A DNA stretch of 64,000 bases from Deinandra increscens subsp. villosa (lineage: Eukaryota; Streptophyta; Magnoliopsida; Asterales; Asteraceae), in assembly GCA_039602395.1 (NCBI GenBank), contig JBCNJP010000010.1:37494895-37558894 (forward strand), written 5' to 3'. Position numbers and translations under genes: made by a program. A model generated the notes under the pieces. The model saw nothing but the letters and a program-made list of their open reading frames with translations. It was not told the DNA's origin and ran no database searches. This document shows, piece by piece, positions 58,561 through 64,000 of the stretch (positions are counted from its first letter, which is position 1; each line of letters starts with the position of its first letter).

Positions 58561-60201
58561 AAATGTAGGTTGTTCATGATATTCACCTGTGATTGATTCA
58601 TCAAAAACTGAATTATCAAAACAACAGCGATAATGGAAACTTAAGGTGGTTTCGAAGCAAAACCAGGAAACGGGTCAACCCGAAGTGATTCGCTTTGGGT
58701 CATTTAACAACTAATGTGTTTGACCAGTGTCCAGGCACTTCTAGAAGACCTATCGGTGATTGAAAAGTTACTGATGGAGGAGTATTCTGCTCATCTTAAT
58801 TTAAATTTCATGATTCATCTTTCTAACCTGAAATTTACTGAAACTTAAATCAGATAGGTATCCGTGTCGATTGATCAATTTTCTTTCTTTACTTTTCGTT
58901 TGTAGTTTAGAGGGACAAAATTAAAAAAGCCAAAAATAGTGTCTTGTTTTTATAAATTAAAAAAAATACAAAAATAGAGTTTTTCATTTTAAGCGAGAGA
59001 AAAGGCATGTTTTGGGAAAAATGCATATGGAGAAGGTGAATACATGCAAAATATATAAGTTTTGAGAAATTGGTTATTGGGAAATGATGGTATATTGGCT
59101 TACGTATTTGACTCATGGATAGAGTAGATGAAAAATCCATAAGATCATTGTTTGATGTGCTTGGTAGGCTCAGAAAATCAGAAAGTATTCAGATGTGATA
59201 TACATTAAATACTCATGCTTGACCAAGTGGACAACATCTTGACGCATATTTCATGACAAAAATAAAAATAAGTGTGGAAAAGAAAAATGAGTTCACTTTG
59301 TATACATGTGTTCATTTTGCAAAGATTTAAATTTGTTTCATTTTCTTTATTTTCTTAAATGATCGGACTATCTCTACGTATCCACAAGATCGAACTGATA
59401 GTTGTTCATTTAATGTTTTGCTTTATTTTCTTTGGTGTTTCGTATAATTCATCGAACCATCTCAACGTGTCCACAAGACCGACTGATTGTTGTTCAATTA
59501 TACAATTTCAACTTGTTTTATTTTTCTTAGTTTGTTAAATCTGAGGCCTTATCTACACATCCAAAGATCAACCTTAAGGTAGACGATTTAACGTTCTTAT
59601 TTATTTTTGCATGGAACACAGTTGACGATATCATGAATACAATCACAATGTGATAATCACAAGTGTAATCACACGAGAAAAAGAAAAAGTTCTGAGAAAT
59701 TGAAGTGTAGTTCAGTGCGTTATGACCGATATGATCCCAGATACTGATCCTTCTCATACCAAAATAGAGTTTGATTTTGTATTGCAATTTATCTCATTTC
59801 AGAAAAATTCAAAAAGATTTTCGGTGTGTTTTAGCATAAGTTTGAAAAATCAAAAAGATTTTAGGTTTGTTTTGATATAAACTTTCTAAAAGTCAAAAAG
59901 ATTTTGTTTCTGTTTTGTTTTCGATCTGATCGTCACTTGATACAAATCAATTTTTTTTAAAATTCATATCTTGGTCTCTCAAAGAGACATTTTGCGCCAA
60001 TAGTATTATTTATTATTGAACAGGTTTCTAAGTGAAGAGGAGGTCACAACTTCAAGTCTTCTGAAGCTGCTGATGAAGTAGGAAATACACTATGCATCGT
60101 CAGGTATTCAAGATCGAACTACCATCAAGTTGAGGGGGAGTTTGTAGAAGATACATTTCAATTGGATGAATAGATACTACACACGTCGAGGGGGAGTTTG
60201 A
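58561..60201 (+). other. Element E 3' non-coding part with repeats and two purine tracts
   Basis: No pol sequence. 59340-59600 has three imperfect copies of a phrase like ATCTCAACGTATCCACAAGA followed by GATTGTTGTTCA; 59800-59920 repeats AAAAGATTTT.GGTTTGTTTT. Two purine tracts occur: GTTGAGGGGGAGTTTG (about 60128-60143) and GTCGAGGGGGAGTTTGA (60185-60201), the second next to the LTR. Confidence 0.6.
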
Positions 60202-60597
60202 TGGTACATAATAGGTTCGCCATGTGAAGTATATGGTCAAGACGGTGTGAACATCTAAACAAGACGAAGTTACAAGGATGCCGCTACACGAACTGAGTCC
60301 GAACTGACACGAACTAGCGTCATCCGAACTGAGAGTTCAGATTAATTCGGATCAGACTAACTGACAGTTCGCCTGAGTTCGTACAGGTGAGTATAAATAG
60401 ATGTTTCACATTGTAATTCAGTAACGAGTTGAGATAGAGTCTGTGCTAAGTGTGTGTTTCCAAGGTCTTTTCTCTGTGAATGTTCTGAGTGAGTTTCTGA
60501 TTGTAATTGTTCAAGTTTGATCAATAAACCAATCTTTAATTAGTCGTTTATCCGAAATAGCTAGTTTGAGTACATGATCCGACGCTCACGCATTTAC
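60202..60597 (+). repeat. Element E 3' LTR
   Basis: Starts TGGTACATAATAGG after a purine tract and ends GCATTTACA. It has the same TATA box (GTATAAATAGATG) as the 5' copy. Confidence 0.85.
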
Positions 60598-60730
60598 AAA
60601 AGATTACTTGCTTATCCGGAAAAACCTTATATGTCTTTTATTAAACCTTTTGATCTATTTTTCACTTATAAAATGGGCTAACATTTTTAGAAAAAATTCG
60701 TTAGGTTCCGCTTGTAAATAAGTTCCAAAC
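60598..60730 (-). other. Element D LTR sequence after element E
   Basis: Unassigned sequence between E and the tandem array, taken as a continuation of D's LTR because E splits it. No gene is visible. Confidence 0.4.
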
Positions 60731-63700
60731 CATTTCTTCGTGTCGTTCATTTCATTAACAAAAACCAGTTTATACGGTGTCGTTTGCTCAGTTTAACAAT
60801 AATAACATAGGTATAAGATTAAATTAGTTAGTTGCCAACCTTGACTTTTTTAAATCAGTCAACATTTAGTATAAAAATGATATAATTTTTAGTTATCATT
60901 TCTTTGCAGTTTACTTAGTGTTTAAGAAAACTGGGGATTTCTTTAATTTTGTAAAAACGTTGTCATTCCTCGGGGTTATCTCGGTTACATGAAATCATAA
61001 AATCATAACCCGACTTTGTGAATCAATCTCGAGCTTAGATACTCGCGAGTATACCCTTCGGCTCATCACTCGGTTTTTCCATTTCGAGACCCACATTGTG
61101 AAAATATTAAGCTCTCCGAGCATCACTCGTGGGTTGATCACTTAGAGGCGAAAAAAAACAAGGTTCTTATCACTTTATGTTTTTTTAACCCAAAACTCTA
61201 GTTTAGACTATCAACTTTCAAGGGATCTTTCAGGTGAACTTTCAAGGGATCTTTCAGGTGAACTTTCAAATCAAAGAAATGTAAAGAAAGTGTAACTTAG
61301 AAGCATACAATGAACAAGCTTTGGGTGGTGGTGAGTGGTAGTCGGTGTAGGTTGTGGTGGTATTTCCTGCTTCTCGATGGTGGAGAGGGACCGAGAGCTC
61401 AGCGGTGGTGTCTGAGGGTGCTGTTGGCGTTTGGTCAGTGGTGGTGTCGAGTCAGGAAGGAGGGGTGACAGTGGTGGTTGGTTGGTGACGATCGTGGTGG
61501 TGGTTGAGGTTGATGATGGTGGCGGTGGTTTATGATTGTTACGACGGGAAGAGGTGACGAGCTCAGCAGCGGTGACAGACGGAGGGGCGGTGGCGTCGGC
61601 TGTGGCGGCGACATGGGGGAGGGGAAACGGCGACGGACCAACGGAAGGAGGGACGGGTGCGGTGGGGTGGCCGGTGGTTGAGAGGATATGGGTGTTTTTA
61701 TGGTTGGTTTTGTGTGTCGGAGTGGTTTTGGAGGAATGGGTTTAGTGTAGTAATTAGCACATGTGAATATCTTATGGTGGATCTTGCAAGATAACCTAAA
61801 CCATGGTTAGGTTTAGTTGTGTTGATTAGGTAATTAGGTTGTATTAGTTTTATAGAAACCATTTCTTCGTGTCGTTCATTTCATCAACAAAATCCAGTTT
61901 GCATGGTTTAACAATAATAACATAGGTATAAGATTAAACTAGTTAGTTGCCAACCTTGACTTTGTTTTAATCAGTCAACATTTAGTATAAAACTAATATA
62001 ATTTTTAGTTACCATTTCTTTGGGGTTTAGTTAGTGTTTAAGAAATCTGGTGATTTCTTTAACTTTGTAAAAACGTTGTCGGCCTTCGGATGGTCATCTC
62101 GGTTACAAGAAATCATAAAAACCATAAAATCATAAGCCGTCTTTGTAAATCAATCTCGAGCTTAGATACTCGCGAGTATACCCTTTGACTCATCACTTGG
62201 TTTTTTCGTTTTGAGACCCACATTGTGACAATATTAAGCTTTCCGAGCATCACTCGTGGTTTGATAACTTAGAGGCGAAGTGGTGGTTGGTTGGTGACGA
62301 TCGTTGTGGTGGTTGAGATTGATGATTGTGGCGGTGGTTAATGATTGTTACGACGGGAAGGAGTGACAAGCTCAGCAGCGGCGACAAACGGGGGGGGGGG
62401 GGGGTAGGGTGGCATCAGCTGTGGTGGCGACAAGGGGAGGGGAGACGGTTGCGGACCAGCGGCAGGAGGGAGGGGTGCGGTGGGGTGGCCAGCGGTTGAG
62501 AGGAGATGGGTGGTTTTATAGTTGGTTTTTTGTGTCGGAGTGGTTTTAGAGTAAAGGGTTTACTGTAGTAATTGGCACATGTGAATATCTTATGGTGTAT
62601 CTTGCAAGATAACCTAAACCATGGTTAGGTTTAGTTGTGGTGATTAGGTAATTAGGTGGTATTAGTTTTATTGAAACTATTTCTTCGTGTCGTTCATTTC
62701 ATCAACAAAAACCAGTTTATACGGTGTCGTTTGCTCAGTTTAACAATAATAACAAAGGTATAAGATTAAACTAGTTAGTTGCCAACCTTGACTTTGTTTT
62801 AATCAGTCAACATTTAGTATAAAAATGAAAAAGTTTTTAATTATCATTTCTTTGCTAGTTTACTTAGTGTTTAAGATATCTGGTGATTTCTTTAACTTTA
62901 TAAAAATTCTCTCGTTCCTCGAATGGTTATCTCAGTTACATGAAATCATAAAATCATAACCCGTCTTTGTGAATCAATCTCGAGCTTAGATACTCGCGAG
63001 TATACCCTTCGACTCATCACTCGGTTTTTTCGTTTCGAGACCCACATTGTGACAATATTAAGTTCTCTGAGCATAACTCGTGGTTTGATCACTTAGAGGC
63101 GAAATAAAAAAAATAAGATTCTTATCACTTTATGTTGGTTTTCAACCTAAAACCCTAGTTTAGACTATCAAGATTCAATGGATATTTGGGTGAACATTCA
63201 AATCAAAGAAATGTAAAGAAAGTGTGACTTAGAAGCTTACAATGAGCAAGCTTTAGGTGGTGGTGAGTGGTAGTCGAAGTATGTGGTGGTGGTGTTTCCT
63301 GCATCTCGATCGTCGTGAGGGACCTAGAGCTTAGCGCCGGCGTTTGAGGGTGTTGTTGGCATTGGGTCAGTGGCGGCGTCGAGTCAGGAAGGAGGGGCGA
63401 CAGTGGTGGTTGGTTGGTGACGATCGTGGTGGTGGTTGAGGTTGATAATGGCGATGGTTGATGATTGTTGTGACGGGAAGGGTTGACGAGCTCAGCCACG
63501 GCGACGGACGGGGGGCCGGGGAGGGGGGAGGTGGCGTCGGCTGTGCCGGCGACATGGGGGTATGGAGATGCCGGCTGACCAGCGGCAGGAGGGAAGGGTG
63601 CGTTGGGGTGGCCGGCGGTTGAGAGGAAATGGGTGGTTTTATAGTTGGTTTTGTTTGTTGGAGTGGTTTTGGAGGAATGAGTTTAGTGTAGTAATTGGCA

Positions 63701-64000
63701 CATGTGAATATCTTATGGTGGATCTTGCAAGATAACCTAAACCATGGTTAGGTTTAGTTGTGGTGATTAGGTAATTAGGTGGTATTGGTGTTATAGAAAC
63801 TATTTCTTGGTGTCGTTCATTTCATCAACAAAAACCAGTTTATACGGTGTCGTTTGCTCAGTTTAACAGTAATAACATAGGTATAAGATTAAACTAGTTA
63901 GTTGCCAACCTTGACTTTGTTTTAATCAGTCAACATTTAGTATAAAAATGATATAATTTTTAGTTATCATTTCTTTGCAGTTTACCTAGTGTTTAAGAAA
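60731..64000. repeat. Tandem array of about 1.1-kb units (three full, one partial)
   Basis: Units start at CATTTCTTCGTGTCGTTCAT-type phrases: 60731-61859 (1129 bp), 61860-62676 (817 bp), 62677-63800 (1124 bp), 63801-64000 (cut by the window). Unit 2 lacks about 310 bp between GAGGCGAA and GTGGTGGTTGG. Each unit has an AT-rich half with CTCGAGCTTAGATACTCGCG and a GC-rich half of GGTGGTGAC-type sequence whose chance frames (for example 61435-61641 minus, 63203-63499 minus) are Pro/His/Thr-rich and are not called as genes. Confidence 0.9.
62390..62404 (+). repeat. Run of 15 G in tandem unit 2
   Basis: A mononucleotide G run where the sister units have broken G tracts (GGAGGGGCGG and GGGGGGCCGGGGAGGGGGG). 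Its length may be a sequencing error; real runs like this can form G-quadruplexes. Confidence 0.7.

Larger units (their letters stand above)
54879..60597 (+). mobile_element. Element E: gag-only copia-type retrotransposon (TR-GAG-like)
   Basis: LTRs at 54879-55277 and 60202-60597 begin T(T/G)GTACATAATAGG and end CATTTA(T/C)A. They differ at about 40 of 396 positions by hand count (about 10%). A degenerate primer site (TGGTATTATAGC) follows at 55280. The internal 4.9 kb holds a gag with UBN2-like N-terminus, coiled coil and zinc knuckle, but no protease, integrase or RT. Flanks AAATA and AAAGA agree at four of five bases and may be the eroded target duplication. Such pol-less elements depend on pol from others. 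Confidence 0.8.
53206..64000 (-). mobile_element. Element D 5' LTR, interrupted by element E and a tandem array, open at right
   Basis: The minus-strand LTR end lies at 53206. 53420-54000 is clearly homologous to element A's LTR at 32040-32530 (same order of phrases, including TAGATCTATTCACTAG). At 54878 it is split by element E and resumes at 60598. The 60731-64000 tandem units are probably an amplified part of this LTR, because A's LTR has a similar GGTGGT-rich block, but that is inference. No LTR start is seen before the window ends. Confidence 0.55.

Noticed and set aside
61435..63555. Pro/His/Thr-rich frames in the tandem array
   Set aside because: Low-complexity by-products of GGTGGT-type repeats; they are not conserved between units.

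Overview
The window is a gene-poor, repeat-packed piece of a plant nuclear genome, most likely a eudicot. The Tekay-type Ty3/gypsy elements, with long LTRs and an extra ORF before gag, suggest Asteraceae, but that is recollection and was not tested. No bacterial or organellar features are present. Two runs of exactly 500 N (4283-4782, 39576-40075) mark scaffold gaps. I see no intact host gene. One splice-consistent chain of very small exons on the minus strand (6545-9353) is the best candidate for a host gene or gene remnant.

Layout, left to right. 1-2262: decayed Ty1/copia gag, minus strand. 2263-4282: AT-rich sequence with two tRNA-like (SINE-type) units at 3490-3739. 4783-10745: AT-rich sequence with a degenerate repeat beside the gap, the micro-exon chain, a 193-bp foldback element with perfect 40-bp arms, and a TTCGAA-rich tract. 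10746-12866: decayed end of another LTR element with its 3' LTR. 12998-16030: a 3-kb segment repeated in direct orientation at 33445-36463.

16031-36374 (minus strand) is element A, a decayed Tekay-like Ty3/gypsy element. It has a 4.56-kb 5' LTR, an upstream ORF, gag, a truncated pol and the head of its 3' LTR. Element B (plus strand, 19672-30269) is nested inside A. B has 2554/2536-bp LTRs about 0.75% apart by hand count, a CATGA target duplication, a PBS and a purine tract, so it is young, yet its frames are broken at three sites. A in turn lies inside element C (minus), whose PBS and 5' LTR begin at 37248-37264 and run into the second gap.

40076-51900 holds a composite Mutator-like unit. 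A plus-strand FAR1/FRS-type MULE transposase gene (five exon pieces) faces a minus-strand multi-exon Ulp1-like (C48) protease gene. Both are damaged, and both sit in sequence rich in the motif TGTAACA/TGTTACA and in local tandem repeats.

52030-64000 is element D (minus), a relative of A with only the 5' internal part and a very long 5' LTR. Element E (54879-60597, plus), a gag-only copia element with LTRs about 10% apart, interrupts that LTR. The right edge is a tandem array of about 1.1-kb units that runs out of the window.

The window therefore reads as a stack of insertions of different ages: C hosts A, A hosts B; D hosts E and probably the MULE. Translations and boundaries were worked out by eye; no database was searched.
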